Source: Leifsonia sp. Root112D2
Lineage (GTDB): Bacteria; Actinomycetota; Actinomycetes; Actinomycetales; Microbacteriaceae
NCBI RefSeq assembly: GCF_001424905.1
Contig: NZ_LMCU01000002.1
Coordinates: 385,298-449,297, forward strand
Length of the DNA stretch: 64,000 nucleotides
Direction of reading: 5' to 3'
Made by a program: the position numbers and the translations under genes. Shown piece by piece: positions 8,237-18,184 of this stretch; position 1 is the first letter of the stretch; each line of letters starts with the position of its first letter. The notes below the pieces were generated by a model. The model searched no databases, was not told the origin of the DNA, and saw nothing but the letters and a program-made list of their open reading frames with translations.

Positions 8237-9579
8237 GCGACAGCCGCCCGTCGGGCGAGGCTCTTCTGCAGATCATCGAGGAAGCCGACGGTGAGCACGG
8301 TCAGATCGGTCACCTGGCGCAGCGACGGCGCGGCGCCTTCGTCGCAGACGACCGCTATCACGTCGACGCCGAGCGGAAACTGCAGGGAGGCGGCCCGCAG
8401 TTCGGTGGGCGTCACGGTGGAACCGCAGACGAGAAACGCAATGGAAATGCCGGCGGCACCTTCCGCCGCCACGCGGCAGAGCTCGGAGAGCCGCAGCGCC
8501 GTGTCTGCCATCGCCACCCGGGCGAGGTCGTCGAGCAACCGTGCCCGGTTGACCGTGCTGAGTCGTCGCATCGCGTAGACGGCACGCTTGGCGAATTCCG
8601 GAGTCTTCTCGCTGGCGACCACCGAGACGGTTCTCGCGTCCCGAATCGCGCGAACCCCCAACGATCCCGCGACGCTCACCGCCAGCTCGAACTCCTCGTC
8701 GCCGGCGTAGTCGGCCGTGGCGAGGCTCAACGCCACCATGAGGTGGCTGCGACGGGTCTCCTCGTACTGGCGCACCATGTAGCTGCCGGTCTTCGCTGTG
8801 CTCTTCCAATGGATGTTGCGACGCTCGTCACCGGGAACGTATTCGCGCAGCGCATGGAATGCGACGTCGCTGGCCGTCAGGTCACGCGTGGGCGTGCCCT
8901 CGAGGTCCTTGATGAAGCCGGTGCTCATGCTGGGAATCGCAATGGTCTTCGGGTGCACGAACAGCTCGAGAACGCTGGCCCAGACCACCTCGCGGCGAAT
9001 CAGCCCCACGGGGTCGGCTCGCACCGTGCGCACCGGTCCGATGGGAATCACACCGCGACGCGAGGTCGGCACCAGGAACACGTCGTGAAAGCTTGCGTCT
9101 TTGGCCAGGGAAGGCATGGCGAATTCGGCCAGGCCGAGACCGACGGGAACCTCAACGCGCACACCGGCGATGCGCCGTCTGCTCGGGTTGTGCACGATCA
9201 GCTCTCCGGGAGCCTTGTCACCGACGACAACGCGATTGCCCGGCATGGCCAGCCGCACCTGAAAGGCGTTGCGGCCGATCAGGTAGAACAGGGCGGCACA
9301 GACCAGCGCAAGCCCGGTCCAGGCGACCACGACGGCCTCCGTCCAGCCGAGCGCGTATCCCAGCCAGAATGCGAGCACTATCACTATCGCGATGGACCAG
9401 CCGAGCGGCGTCACGACCGAGCTGACCCTCCGCCACACGAGAGCGAGCGCGTCGAACGCCGTGCGCACGACACGCACGGCGTTGACTATCGCGTCGGCGA
9501 GCCGACCGTCGCGGGTTCCGACGATGCGGGTTCGTGCGTTGGTGAGCTCGTGCTGCGTTCTGGTTACGGTGTTGGTCAC
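8233..9579 (-). CDS. DUF58 domain protein (MoxR partner)
   Basis: 448 residues from GTG, overlapping the moxR-like stop as GTGA. Two adjacent membrane segments lie at about residues 58-100 (WSIAIVIVLAFWLGYALGW and the stretch after it). A beta-rich region follows, then the DUF58 signature REYVPGDERRNIHWKS near residue 250, which precedes a von Willebrand A-like fold. DUF58 proteins are encoded next to MoxR ATPases and are thought to act with them in protein maturation or complex assembly. The 4-bp overlaps on both sides imply translational coupling with MoxR upstream and the transglutaminase-like protein downstream. The client is unknown; the giant Ig protein encoded just upstream is a candidate (inference). 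Confidence 0.88.
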   Translation of the reverse strand: MTNTVTRTQHELTNARTRIVGTRDGRLADAIVNAVRVVRTAFDALALVWRRVSSVVTPLGWSIAIVIVLAFWLGYALGWTEAVVVAWTGLALVCAALFYLIGRNAFQVRLAMPGNRVVVGDKAPGELIVHNPSRRRIAGVRVEVPVGLGLAEFAMPSLAKDASFHDVFLVPTSRRGVIPIGPVRTVRADPVGLIRREVVWASVLELFVHPKTIAIPSMSTGFIKDLEGTPTRDLTASDVAFHALREYVPGDERRNIHWKSTAKTGSYMVRQYEETRRSHLMVALSLATADYAGDEEFELAVSVAGSLGVRAIRDARTVSVVASEKTPEFAKRAVYAMRRLSTVNRARLLDDLARVAMADTALRLSELCRVAAEGAAGISIAFLVCGSTVTPTELRAASLQFPLGVDVIAVVCDEGAAPSLRQVTDLTVLTVGFLDDLQKSLARRAAVA

Positions 9580-10547
9580 ACGGCTTGCCGATCAAGCGGT
9601 GGTGGGGTCTCGATGAGAATCTGCGCGACGACGCTCGAGGTCGTCACCCCATCGAATTCGGCCTCAGGGTCGAGCACCATGCGGTGTGCCAGCACCGGTT
9701 CGACGAGCGCCTTGACATCATCCGGAATCACGTAGTGCCTGCCGTTGGCGGCCGCGAGCGTCTTGGCGGTGCGCAGCAGCGCGAGGGCGCCGCGCACGCT
9801 CACGCCGAGACGCACCTCGACGGCGGTACGCGTGGCATCCACCAGCCGGGAGACGTAGTCGTTGATGGCGGCATCCACGTGCACGGTGCGGGCGAGCGCG
9901 CCCATCTCCACCACGGTGTCTGCGGGCACGACAGCGGGAACAATGACCTCGTGCGCCTTGTGGTCGGATCCGTCGAGAATGCGCAGCATGGCCTCGTGGT
10001 CGGGGTAGCCGATGGATGCCTTCATGATGAAGCGGTCGAGCTGCGCCTCGGGCAAGCGGTAGGTTCCCGCCTGCTCGATGGGGTTCTGCGTGGCGATGAC
10101 CATGAACGGCGCCGCGACAGGATGGGTTACTCCGTCGACGGTGACCTGACCCTCCTCCATCACCTCGAGCAGCGCAGACTGGGTCTTGGGGCTGGCGCGG
10201 TTGATCTCGTCGGCGAGCACGATGTTGGCAAAGATGGGTCCGCGGTGAAACTCGAAGTTGCCGCTGCGCTGGTCGTAGATGTTGACACCGGTGATATCGC
10301 CGGGAAGCAGGTCAGGCGTGAACTGTACGCGGTTGCTCGAGCCATGCACACTCTGCGCTATGGCGCGCGCCAGCGAGGTCTTGCCGGTGCCGGGAAAGTC
10401 CTCGAGAAGCAGGTGGCCCTCGCTGAGCAGCGCCGTGAAGGAGAGGCGGATGACGTGCGTCTTGCCGAGCACAACGCGCTCGACATTCGTCACCATCCGC
10501 TCGAAGACATCGGCGAACCACTCGGCCTGCTCGGGGGTCATGGTCAT
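9576..10547 (-). CDS. MoxR-family AAA+ ATPase
   Basis: 323 residues, typical for MoxR. Walker A is FPGTGKTSLA near residue 50, Walker B is IVLADEINRASPKTQ near residue 110, sensor 1 is VIATQNPIEQAGTYRLPEAQ, and the C-terminal lid follows. MoxR ATPases act as cytoplasmic chaperones that remodel or insert metal or partner proteins, usually with a DUF58/vWA partner, here the next gene. AGAGG lies 7 bases before the first ATG; a second in-frame ATG two codons on is possible. An 84-base gap separates it from the stop of the giant Ig protein, with nothing recognisable in it. Confidence 0.93.
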   Translation of the reverse strand: MTMTPEQAEWFADVFERMVTNVERVVLGKTHVIRLSFTALLSEGHLLLEDFPGTGKTSLARAIAQSVHGSSNRVQFTPDLLPGDITGVNIYDQRSGNFEFHRGPIFANIVLADEINRASPKTQSALLEVMEEGQVTVDGVTHPVAAPFMVIATQNPIEQAGTYRLPEAQLDRFIMKASIGYPDHEAMLRILDGSDHKAHEVIVPAVVPADTVVEMGALARTVHVDAAINDYVSRLVDATRTAVEVRLGVSVRGALALLRTAKTLAAANGRHYVIPDDVKALVEPVLAHRMVLDPEAEFDGVTTSSVVAQILIETPPPLDRQAV

Positions 10548-10631
10548 GCGGGTACCTCTCCACGTTCTCGCGCCGCTGTGGCGGCTGAATTCAGTATGCC
10601 GGTGGGCCGGGCAGATGCGGCGTCAGACAGG

Positions 10632-13600
10632 CTAACCAAAGTCAGAGCCCCTGTAGTTGATGGTGTAAGTCGTGCCGTTCGTGGTGACGGTGACAGAGAG
10701 GGACGGAGCGGACGCGCCCAGAGGCACCGTGCAGCTGCCGTTGGCGCCCGGCGTCAGCGCCGCATCGGCCTGTCCGCAGGTGAATGTCGCGCTTCCTGCG
10801 CTGAGCGAGGCGCTGTCCCAGGTGAACGTTGCTGGAGTGGTAGTGACAATCGGGTCGGCGGGGGGATCAACAGGGGGATCAACGGGAGGCGGTGTTGTAG
10901 TGGTAGTTGTCTCCGGCGTGAAATGAAGATTCGCGAGTTTGACCGAAACGACAGCGTTTGCGGATGTTGCGCTGTACCAGCCGCTCGTCAGCGAGGTGCC
11001 GTCGGGATAGGTCGCGACGGCCTGAAGCGAGACGGACACCCTATTACCGGCAGACACGCCATCGACCCTGAAGGTCTTGGTACCCGAGCTTGGCACACGA
11101 TCAGGCTGGGCAGTGCCGTTGACTTGATAGTTCCAAGTAATGGTTGCGTTGCCGCTCGAGCTCTGCGTGATCGAGGAGAGGGTGAACTGATTCCAGAGAC
11201 CAGAGACGGAGCCGTTGGCATTGATGGCCGAGTTGTCCGGCCCAGTCAGGGTGACACCGCTCGGTGCGCTCGGCCGCGAATGCGGAGTTCCCTTCGCGGG
11301 GGTGCTCGGAGTGCAGCCCTGCCCGTTGAAGGCGAAAACGATGAACTGATATTTCGTGTTGGCCGAAAGCCCCGAGAGTATGGCACTCGTTGCGCCATCC
11401 GTGATCACCGCGGTGCCATCCGCACCATTGGAATCGAATGTTCCAGATGCGCTGCAGCTCGGTGCGCTGCCTCCGGACCACGCTGCGACGTAGTAGGCGG
11501 TGATAGGCCGGCCATTCTCGGAGAAGATCCCTGGCCACGAAACTGTTGCGCTTGTGCCGTTCTGTAGATCGACCGTGACACCGGGCGCCGCACTCGTCGC
11601 CAGTGGCGGGCCGGCAGGGACCCCGCTCGTCGACGCCGTGTTCCAGATGGCTCCTCCACCGTAGAACGCATTGCGCGAGGCGACGGTCACGGGCTGAGTC
11701 GTCCCATTCGCGAGCCCCGTGGCGTCATATGCATAGGTTCCCGCAGGAAGCGTCGTCGTCGATCCGCCGACCGTGACCACGTACGACGTGACGGCGCTGG
11801 CGCCGGCGACCGCTGGCGGCTTGTCCCACGTGATGTGCAGGCCGCCATCGAGCGGGGAGACCTGCAGATTCGCGGGCGCGGCCGGCACGATGTTCGACCA
11901 CACCGAGTCGGGATAGGTGACGGCATCCGATAGACCGAGCGCATTGCGCGCTTTCACGGAGACCCTCACGGCGTTTTCCGGGCCGTTGCCCGGCGTCGGG
12001 ATCGTGCACACCGTTGCACCACACGGTGTCATCGTCGTGCCGCCGGCGCCCGTGGTCGTCACCTCGAAACCCGTGATGGGCGAGTTGTTGAAGGCGCCCG
12101 CGGTCCACGCAGCCGTCAGAGAGCGATCGCCAACACCAGTGATCTGCAGGTTCGCCACCGGGTCCGGCCTGTCCTGAACGGAGATGCGCACGCTGCCCCA
12201 GGCGTAGCGATCGGGGTCACCCGTTGCATCCGCCACCTCATACTGAAGGTTGGTGTCGACCGGAGCGGCATTCTGCGCGACGGTCACCGAGAGCCTGCTC
12301 TTATCCGCACTCGGGGTGATCGAGACCCCGTCGGGCAGGCTGCCCGAGCCGAGACCACGCACCGCGATGACCCGCAACGGCGTCTGTGGGAACGGGTTCG
12401 TCGCGTTGTCGTTGGCGAGCACGTCGATGATGGTGGTCTTGCCGCGCGGCGCGATCTGCGAATCGGCGGCGGGCACGGCGAGCGGGCGCGTCGAGGGCAC
12501 GACGGTGAGCTGGATGCGACCGGCCTGCCCGGCATTGATCGCATCCTTCACCCCCACCAGAACCGTTGCGTTCGTGCCCTTGGGCGTGCTCTCGGCCGCA
12601 CTGAGCGTCAGTTTCTGCCCGGAGAGGCTGACCGTGAAACCGGTGGGCTTGGGGTCGAGCACCGTGTACTCGAGCTCTCCCTGGTCTTTCGCGTATGGAT
12701 AGCTGGTGAGCTTGAGCAGGTCGAGAGTCTTGGCCTGTCCCGGCTCGAAGTCGATCAGTCCACCCGTGAAGACCGGGGGCTGGTTCTCACGCGGCGTCAC
12801 GGTGATGGGCAGCACGAGCGTGGCCGTGTGCCCGTTCGGATCGGACGGCGAGGTGCCATCCGTCACCTCGAACGAAATGGAGGCGAGACCGAAATAACGG
12901 TCGGCACTGCGGAACGAGAGGGTGTGGGAATCCGCGACCAGGTTCGCGCCGTTCGCGTGTGTGGCGCGCACGGTCGAGGCATCCGTCAGCATGACCTTTT
13001 TGCCGCCGACGGCGACGACATAGTCGTTGAGATTGATCTTCAGGGTGCTCTCGCTGGCGACGGTCAGAGGCTTGGCACCCCGCTTGATCTGCGGCAGCGC
13101 ATCGTTGTAACCGGGCACCCAGATGAGCGCATAGGCGACGATCTTCGGGTCATCCGGATGCGCGACGGCGAACGGAATGATCTGGCTCTGGTCGCCGATC
13201 TTCACGCGGATGCGCTTGTCGCTCGTGACGCTGGCCACATCGGCGAAGTCGGGCAGAACCGAGAGTTTGAGCCTGCTGACGGGGCCGTCGGCGAAGAAGA
13301 CGTTCGCCAGGACGTTCACGTCGACGGTCTTCTTGCCGAGGATGTCTGACAGCGTGAGCACGGTGTCGCTGGCCACGGGGCGCGACAGCGGCGCATCCGA
13401 ACTCACTATCACCGTGAGAAAGTTCGAGCTGGTGCCGCCGCGCTCGTTCTGAATGTCGTAGATGAAGCCGTAGCGGCCCTCGGTCTTCGGCGCCGTCACG
13501 GTGACAACGTCGCCGTCGATCTTCGCCTTGGCCGTGCCGGATGTCGGCGCGATCTTGGTGATGGTCAGCGGAGAATTATCCGGGTCCGAATCGTTGGCGA

Positions 13601-16577
13601 GAACCTGCACCGAGACGGTGCGCCCCGGTCGCACCGTCACCTCGTCCTCGACGGCCACCGGATTGCGGGCGCCGTCGAGCTTGGCGGCAATACCGACCCG
13701 CACGATGCCGCTCGCTCGAGCGCCGAGCGCGTCGACGACGCTGTAGCCAAAGGTGTCTGTGCCCGCGGAGTATTCCCCGGCCTGGTAGTCGATCCAGTCC
13801 GTGCCCACGCCGGTGACCGCGCCCTTGCTCGGGTTGCTGTCCTGGCCGATCAACTGCACCGAGTCACCGTCGGGATCGATTCCGCTCAACGGGATGGGAA
13901 TACGCACCGTGTCGCCGGCGAGCACCCGGGCCGTGACCGTCTTGGGCACCGGCGGGTTGTTCGTGGACTCGTTGAGCTCGCGCACCGCGATGGTCACCTG
14001 CGCGCTGGCCCATTGACCGTCGGGAGCCGTCACACGATAGGTCGCGGTGAAGTTACCGGTCTTCTTCGGTGCCAGGTAGCGCAGCACATCTCCGGAGGCG
14101 AACAGCAGGCCCGCGCCCTCGGGCAGCGGCTTCACGAGCGTGGGATCGAGGGTGAGATCGTCGCCGTCGGGCTGGCTGTCATTGGCCAGCACAGGAATGT
14201 CTATGGCATCGCCGACACGCACCGACACCGTATCCGGGTTGGCAATAGGGGGCTGGCGCACCGCGGGCTGCGGAATCTGAATGACCGTGACGGTGCCCTG
14301 GGTCTCGGCCAGACCGTTGCTGATGCGGTAGTTGAAGTCCACCGGTGCGTCCAGGGGCCGGGTCAGCGTCACGCGCAGAATGCGCTGCTGCAGAATCTCG
14401 ACGCGCAAACCGGATGCCGCCGGCACGTTCGACACACCGGTGATCAGCAGAACACCACCGGCTGGGTCGATGTCGCTCGCGAGAACGTCGACCTCCTGCG
14501 TGCTCTGCGCGTGGATGAACGCCGTGTGCGGAACGGCGATGGGCTGCGTCTTCGCCTCGGGCGGCGCCTGAACATCGACGCGAACGAGGCCGGTGGCCGT
14601 GGTGACGCCGTCGGTCACCGCGTAGTCGATGTAGTGCGTACCGACGCTCGTGCTGGAGAAGCGGAACGTGCCGCCCTCGTAGTCGGGGGTCAGCGTCGCA
14701 TCCGTCTTGGCGGGCACGGAGCTGAGCCGTACCGTGCCGGTGCCGCCGCGCACGTGGCTGAGCGGGGAGATGGTCTTCTCCTGGCCGGAGATCACCGGCA
14801 CCGCGAACGGCTCCGCGATGATCGGAACGCTGCCGGCCGGCCGCACCGTGACGGCGAAGACGCCCGTGCCGTCTGCCCTCGAATCCGAGACGACCAGGTT
14901 CACGTTCTTGAGCGTGCCGCCCTTGCCCTTGTCGGAGTAGACGACAGTACCTTGCGGGGTGAAGGTGACCGAATCGGGTGCGGCAACGCTGGCCACGGCG
15001 AGGTAGAACGGGTCACCGTCGGGGTCGTACCAGTCGCCGAGAACCTGCGAGGTGATGCGTCCGCCGGCCTGCACAAGACCCTTGGTGCGCCGAATCTGCA
15101 CGGGCGGCGAGTTCTCGTCGGGTGTGCGCACGGTCACGCTCACGTGTGCGGTCGCCGAGCCGCCGCGCCCGTCGGTGATCGTGTAGTCGAAGCTGATGAC
15201 GCCGCTGGCTGTCACGGGCAGGGTCAGCTGCAGTTGCTGCCCGCTGTTGACCACATCGAGCCGACCGGTCTCGGCGGGGATGCCCGTGGTCGAACTGATC
15301 ACCAGCACGTCGCCATTGGGGTCGTAGTCATTCATGAGAACCGGCAGCGGATTCACCCGGCCTGGGCGCGCGCCCAGCTTGTCATCGACGGCGACGGGCG
15401 GCAGCTGGTTCTTCTCATACTGCGGCGGGGTATCGACGTTGTTCTGCTCGATCTCCTGGGTCTTGTCTTTCTTGACGACGAGCTCGTCCCAGTTGTCGAT
15501 GAGCGCATTGCCGCTCTGTACCGCCCAGGAGGTGCCGCTGGCCGTGTCGTTGAGCACGGCGTGTGCCCCGTTGATGCGAAAGGAGAGCTCGGCGTTGGCC
15601 GGCATCTGCGGCAGCGTGTCTCGTGTGCCGTCGCTGGGCTGGCCGCAGCTCTTCCAGCTCTCTCCGCCTGCCCAGGCCGCGTACATGCATCCGCCGATCT
15701 CGATCGGCTGCGCGGGGCTGCCCAGGGTTCCCGCGGTCACGACTCGTGCGCCGCCGTCGGCGAGCCCCACCGCGATGAGCCCGTTCGAGGAGGCGATATA
15801 CACGGTGTCGCCGGCGACGCTCGGCTTCTGAAGCACCGCGCCGGATGCCCCGTCCAGCGCGGCAGAGAGATCCACCGTTCCGCGCGCCAGGTAGAGCTTT
15901 TTCTCACTGGCAGAGAACAGCGCCCACTGGCCATTCACGCTCGTGAGCGTCTCGTCACCCGGGCTCGCCGCACTGTTCAGTGTGGCCACCGACTGCACCG
16001 CCTGGCTCGTGGCCGTGTCGACCCGCCGCAGCTGGTGCGTCTCGGGCAGGTAAGCGTAGAAGGTGCCGTTGTTGTCCATCGACATGATTGACTGGCCGCC
16101 GAGATCGAAGGTCGGCTGCCCGACGGCGCTGAACTCGGGCAGCTGGCCCACGCCGGTCATCCAAACCTGCCCTGTCGCCTCGGAGCCGATGGACACCCGG
16201 TTGCCGGCCAGCTGCACGACGGGCTCGCGCGGGGGAAGCGGAACGCTCTTGCCCGCCGTGGACGTGGCGGGGTCCACGCGACCGACCGTGTTGTTGCCGA
16301 GGTCGACCATGAGCACGTTCTCGCCGCTCTGTACGACGTCGACCCGCTTGCTTGCCGAGGCCAGCACGGTGTTCAGCTGGCTGATCTCCGTATTGGCTCG
16401 CCCGAGCAGTTCCCGCGACTGGCTGGTGACCCAGACGGCCGCGTCACCGAGATCCAGACGCTGAGCCGGATAGCCCCCGGAGACGAGTGCGACCGTCGTC
16501 ACCAGCGCGACGACGGCCGTTCCGCTGACCGCGGAGACGGCGAGCGATTTGTGGGCGGCAAGCCACGAGCCGATCAT
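10632..16577 (-). CDS. Giant membrane-anchored Ig-like/FN3 repeat surface protein
   Basis: 1981 residues from the ATG at 16577, which overlaps the kinase stop as ATGA; an upstream in-frame start 8 codons earlier lies inside the kinase gene. One membrane segment near residues 10-32 (SLAVSAVSGTAVVALVTTVA) has a short inner tail, so a type II topology with nearly everything outside is predicted. Residues ~50-380 look like a beta-propeller. From ~395 to ~1465 there are about eleven Ig-like/cadherin-like repeats of the 'VLANDSDPDG' type. About four fibronectin III-like repeats follow to ~1900, then a Thr/Pro linker and a small C-terminal beta domain. The nearest role is adhesion or an envelope scaffold. 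Its place between a membrane kinase and MoxR/DUF58 suggests these genes sense, assemble or export it (inference). Confidence 0.85.
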   Translation of the reverse strand: MIGSWLAAHKSLAVSAVSGTAVVALVTTVALVSGGYPAQRLDLGDAAVWVTSQSRELLGRANTEISQLNTVLASASKRVDVVQSGENVLMVDLGNNTVGRVDPATSTAGKSVPLPPREPVVQLAGNRVSIGSEATGQVWMTGVGQLPEFSAVGQPTFDLGGQSIMSMDNNGTFYAYLPETHQLRRVDTATSQAVQSVATLNSAASPGDETLTSVNGQWALFSASEKKLYLARGTVDLSAALDGASGAVLQKPSVAGDTVYIASSNGLIAVGLADGGARVVTAGTLGSPAQPIEIGGCMYAAWAGGESWKSCGQPSDGTRDTLPQMPANAELSFRINGAHAVLNDTASGTSWAVQSGNALIDNWDELVVKKDKTQEIEQNNVDTPPQYEKNQLPPVAVDDKLGARPGRVNPLPVLMNDYDPNGDVLVISSTTGIPAETGRLDVVNSGQQLQLTLPVTASGVISFDYTITDGRGGSATAHVSVTVRTPDENSPPVQIRRTKGLVQAGGRITSQVLGDWYDPDGDPFYLAVASVAAPDSVTFTPQGTVVYSDKGKGGTLKNVNLVVSDSRADGTGVFAVTVRPAGSVPIIAEPFAVPVISGQEKTISPLSHVRGGTGTVRLSSVPAKTDATLTPDYEGGTFRFSSTSVGTHYIDYAVTDGVTTATGLVRVDVQAPPEAKTQPIAVPHTAFIHAQSTQEVDVLASDIDPAGGVLLITGVSNVPAASGLRVEILQQRILRVTLTRPLDAPVDFNYRISNGLAETQGTVTVIQIPQPAVRQPPIANPDTVSVRVGDAIDIPVLANDSQPDGDDLTLDPTLVKPLPEGAGLLFASGDVLRYLAPKKTGNFTATYRVTAPDGQWASAQVTIAVRELNESTNNPPVPKTVTARVLAGDTVRIPIPLSGIDPDGDSVQLIGQDSNPSKGAVTGVGTDWIDYQAGEYSAGTDTFGYSVVDALGARASGIVRVGIAAKLDGARNPVAVEDEVTVRPGRTVSVQVLANDSDPDNSPLTITKIAPTSGTAKAKIDGDVVTVTAPKTEGRYGFIYDIQNERGGTSSNFLTVIVSSDAPLSRPVASDTVLTLSDILGKKTVDVNVLANVFFADGPVSRLKLSVLPDFADVASVTSDKRIRVKIGDQSQIIPFAVAHPDDPKIVAYALIWVPGYNDALPQIKRGAKPLTVASESTLKINLNDYVVAVGGKKVMLTDASTVRATHANGANLVADSHTLSFRSADRYFGLASISFEVTDGTSPSDPNGHTATLVLPITVTPRENQPPVFTGGLIDFEPGQAKTLDLLKLTSYPYAKDQGELEYTVLDPKPTGFTVSLSGQKLTLSAAESTPKGTNATVLVGVKDAINAGQAGRIQLTVVPSTRPLAVPAADSQIAPRGKTTIIDVLANDNATNPFPQTPLRVIAVRGLGSGSLPDGVSITPSADKSRLSVTVAQNAAPVDTNLQYEVADATGDPDRYAWGSVRISVQDRPDPVANLQITGVGDRSLTAAWTAGAFNNSPITGFEVTTTGAGGTTMTPCGATVCTIPTPGNGPENAVRVSVKARNALGLSDAVTYPDSVWSNIVPAAPANLQVSPLDGGLHITWDKPPAVAGASAVTSYVVTVGGSTTTLPAGTYAYDATGLANGTTQPVTVASRNAFYGGGAIWNTASTSGVPAGPPLATSAAPGVTVDLQNGTSATVSWPGIFSENGRPITAYYVAAWSGGSAPSCSASGTFDSNGADGTAVITDGATSAILSGLSANTKYQFIVFAFNGQGCTPSTPAKGTPHSRPSAPSGVTLTGPDNSAINANGSVSGLWNQFTLSSITQSSSGNATITWNYQVNGTAQPDRVPSSGTKTFRVDGVSAGNRVSVSLQAVATYPDGTSLTSGWYSATSANAVVSVKLANLHFTPETTTTTTPPPVDPPVDPPADPIVTTTPATFTWDSASLSAGSATFTCGQADAALTPGANGSCTVPLGASAPSLSVTVTTNGTTYTINYRGSDFG

Positions 16578-18010
16578 GAGCCGCCCGCCGGGTTGACGCA
16601 CTTCTGCGAGCTCGCCGGCCCGGTTCGGCCGTCACGGTTCACGGCGATGGTGATGCACACGGGGGTGGTGCCCGTGGCATCCACCTGAAACTGGGTGCCA
16701 CGCTGGATGCTGGGCGGGGCGTCCCCGACCCGTACCTGATAGCTGTCCTGGGTCAGCAGACCGGGGTCGTCCCAGGAGAAGACGATGGTGCGCCCCGAGA
16801 GGTGGCCCGAGACGTCGCGCACCGTGGGAATGTCGTTCACCGATGCGGCGCGCACGAGCACGACGGTTGCCGTCGCCCCGAGCGCGAGTACGAGCACCGC
16901 ACAGGCGACCAGCGTCCATACCAGGGTGCGCATGTGCCCGCTGTGCACCTCGATGGGTGTTCGGGAGCCGCTGGCGGCGGCGCTGCCCGCGCTTTCCTTC
17001 GTTCTCGGGCGAGTAGTCATGCGTGAGACGGTCGGCTTCGGCTTGCGGGTACGCCGACGCGGGCCGGAAGGGTCGACACTCACGAGGCCCTTGATGCGGG
17101 TGCGGTCTTCCGGGTCGGCGACGGTGGCGAGAGCCCAGTCGTCCATCGCTACCTCGATGGGCGTCTGCGCGAGGCCCAGTTCTGTCTCGACCGATTGCAG
17201 TTCGCGAATCAGTTCCAGCACGCTGCGCTGGCGGGCATCCGGTCGCTTCGACATGGCTCTGGCCAGGATCGTCTCGAGCCGGGCCGGCACGTCGTCGCGC
17301 CCGAGTGGCGCTACCCTGGCCTTGGAGATGCGGCCGATCAGGTCGGCCGGGGAGTTGTTCTTGCCCACGATCTCGAACGGCGAGTGCCCTGCCAACAGCG
17401 AATACAGCGTGGCCCCGAGAGCCCACACCTCGCTCGCCACGCTTCCTGGGGTGTCGTCGAGCAGCACCTCGGGCGCCGACCACGGAATGGAGAGCCCGGC
17501 CGCTTCGGTGAGTTCGACCTCCCCCAGCGTGGCGGCGATGCCGAAGTCGCTGAGCACCGGATGCCCGTATGCCGTTGTCAGAATGTTCGACGGCTTGATA
17601 TCGCGGTGCAGCACCCCGGCGCGGTGAGCGGTCTCGACTGCGCTGGCGACCCGGATGCCGACGCTCAGAACTTCGGGAACGGCCAGCGGCTGCGCGCGGT
17701 AGCGTTGGCCGATCGAGGCCGAGCACAGTTCCATGACGATATACGGGCGACCGTCGGACGACACGCTCGCCTGATAGACCGTGAGAATCGATGGGTGCGT
17801 ACTGAGCTGCGCCATCAGGTTGGCCTCGGCCTGGAACATCTGCCGCACCTGCGTGGTGGCGACCTCGGCGAGCATCACCTTGACAGCGACCTGACGTCGT
17901 GGCATGTTCTGCTCATAGAGGAACACGTCGGCGAATCCGCCGGAGCCGAGCACGCGCACATAGGAGAAGCCCGGCAGAACCGGCGGCTGCGAAGGCAGTC
18001 GTCTGGTCAT
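16574..18010 (-). CDS. PknB-like transmembrane Ser/Thr protein kinase
   Basis: 478 residues. The kinase domain (about 15-270) has the glycine loop GSGGFADVF, VAVKVM, catalytic HRDIKPSN (Asp137), SDFGIA and SAPEV, so it looks active. A juxtamembrane basic region leads to one membrane segment near 360-385 and a ~90-residue outer domain resembling fibronectin III, rather than the PASTA repeats of classical PknB. ATG at 18010 overlaps the stop of the small Cys-rich gene as ATGA, and its own stop overlaps the giant Ig gene. The FHA and PP2C genes upstream supply reader and eraser. The outer Ig-type domain could pair with the giant protein as sensor partner (inference). Confidence 0.92.
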   Translation of the reverse strand: MTRRLPSQPPVLPGFSYVRVLGSGGFADVFLYEQNMPRRQVAVKVMLAEVATTQVRQMFQAEANLMAQLSTHPSILTVYQASVSSDGRPYIVMELCSASIGQRYRAQPLAVPEVLSVGIRVASAVETAHRAGVLHRDIKPSNILTTAYGHPVLSDFGIAATLGEVELTEAAGLSIPWSAPEVLLDDTPGSVASEVWALGATLYSLLAGHSPFEIVGKNNSPADLIGRISKARVAPLGRDDVPARLETILARAMSKRPDARQRSVLELIRELQSVETELGLAQTPIEVAMDDWALATVADPEDRTRIKGLVSVDPSGPRRRTRKPKPTVSRMTTRPRTKESAGSAAASGSRTPIEVHSGHMRTLVWTLVACAVLVLALGATATVVLVRAASVNDIPTVRDVSGHLSGRTIVFSWDDPGLLTQDSYQVRVGDAPPSIQRGTQFQVDATGTTPVCITIAVNRDGRTGPASSQKCVNPAGGS

Positions 18011-18159
18011 GTCGTCACCCCCGCAGGCTCAGGCACGAACGCAATAATGTACTCCCAAAGTCGCTCGACGGCGTCGGCCGCACCGCAAGCGCTTCCCCAT
18101 TCTAGGCAGGCGCATCCCGCCTTTTGTCTCGTAATCCCGCACTGGGGACAACGCGACAC
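18007..18159 (-). CDS. 50-residue Cys-rich zinc-ribbon-like mini-protein
   Basis: Small reading frame in the 174-base gap between the phosphatase and kinase genes. GTG at 18159 begins MSRCPQCGITRQ, and its TGA overlaps the kinase ATG as ATGA, the same junction used by most genes of this locus. Cysteines lie at 4, 7, 16, 18 and 25 (CPQCG, CAC, C), a zinc-ribbon pattern; an amphipathic stretch VERLWEYIIAF follows. A G-run just upstream of GTG is a possible ribosome site and is partly held in a small hairpin (18161-18175). Not recognised as a named family. The start is uncertain because the frame stays open back into the phosphatase gene. It may be a real protein or a coupling ORF for the kinase. 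Confidence 0.5.
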   Translation of the reverse strand: MSRCPQCGITRQKAGCACLEWGSACGAADAVERLWEYIIAFVPEPAGVTT

Positions 18160-18184
18160 ACCCCCAAGACGGGGGTCATCTGGT

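Noticed and set aside
9585..11567. 660-codon plus-strand frame over moxR and the end of the Ig gene
   Set aside because: Antisense to motif-rich MoxR; crosses a gene boundary without any coding feature of its own.
14013..16091. 692-codon plus-strand frame opposite the giant Ig protein
   Set aside because: Composition is a reflection of Ig-repeat codons; no motifs, no ribosome site.
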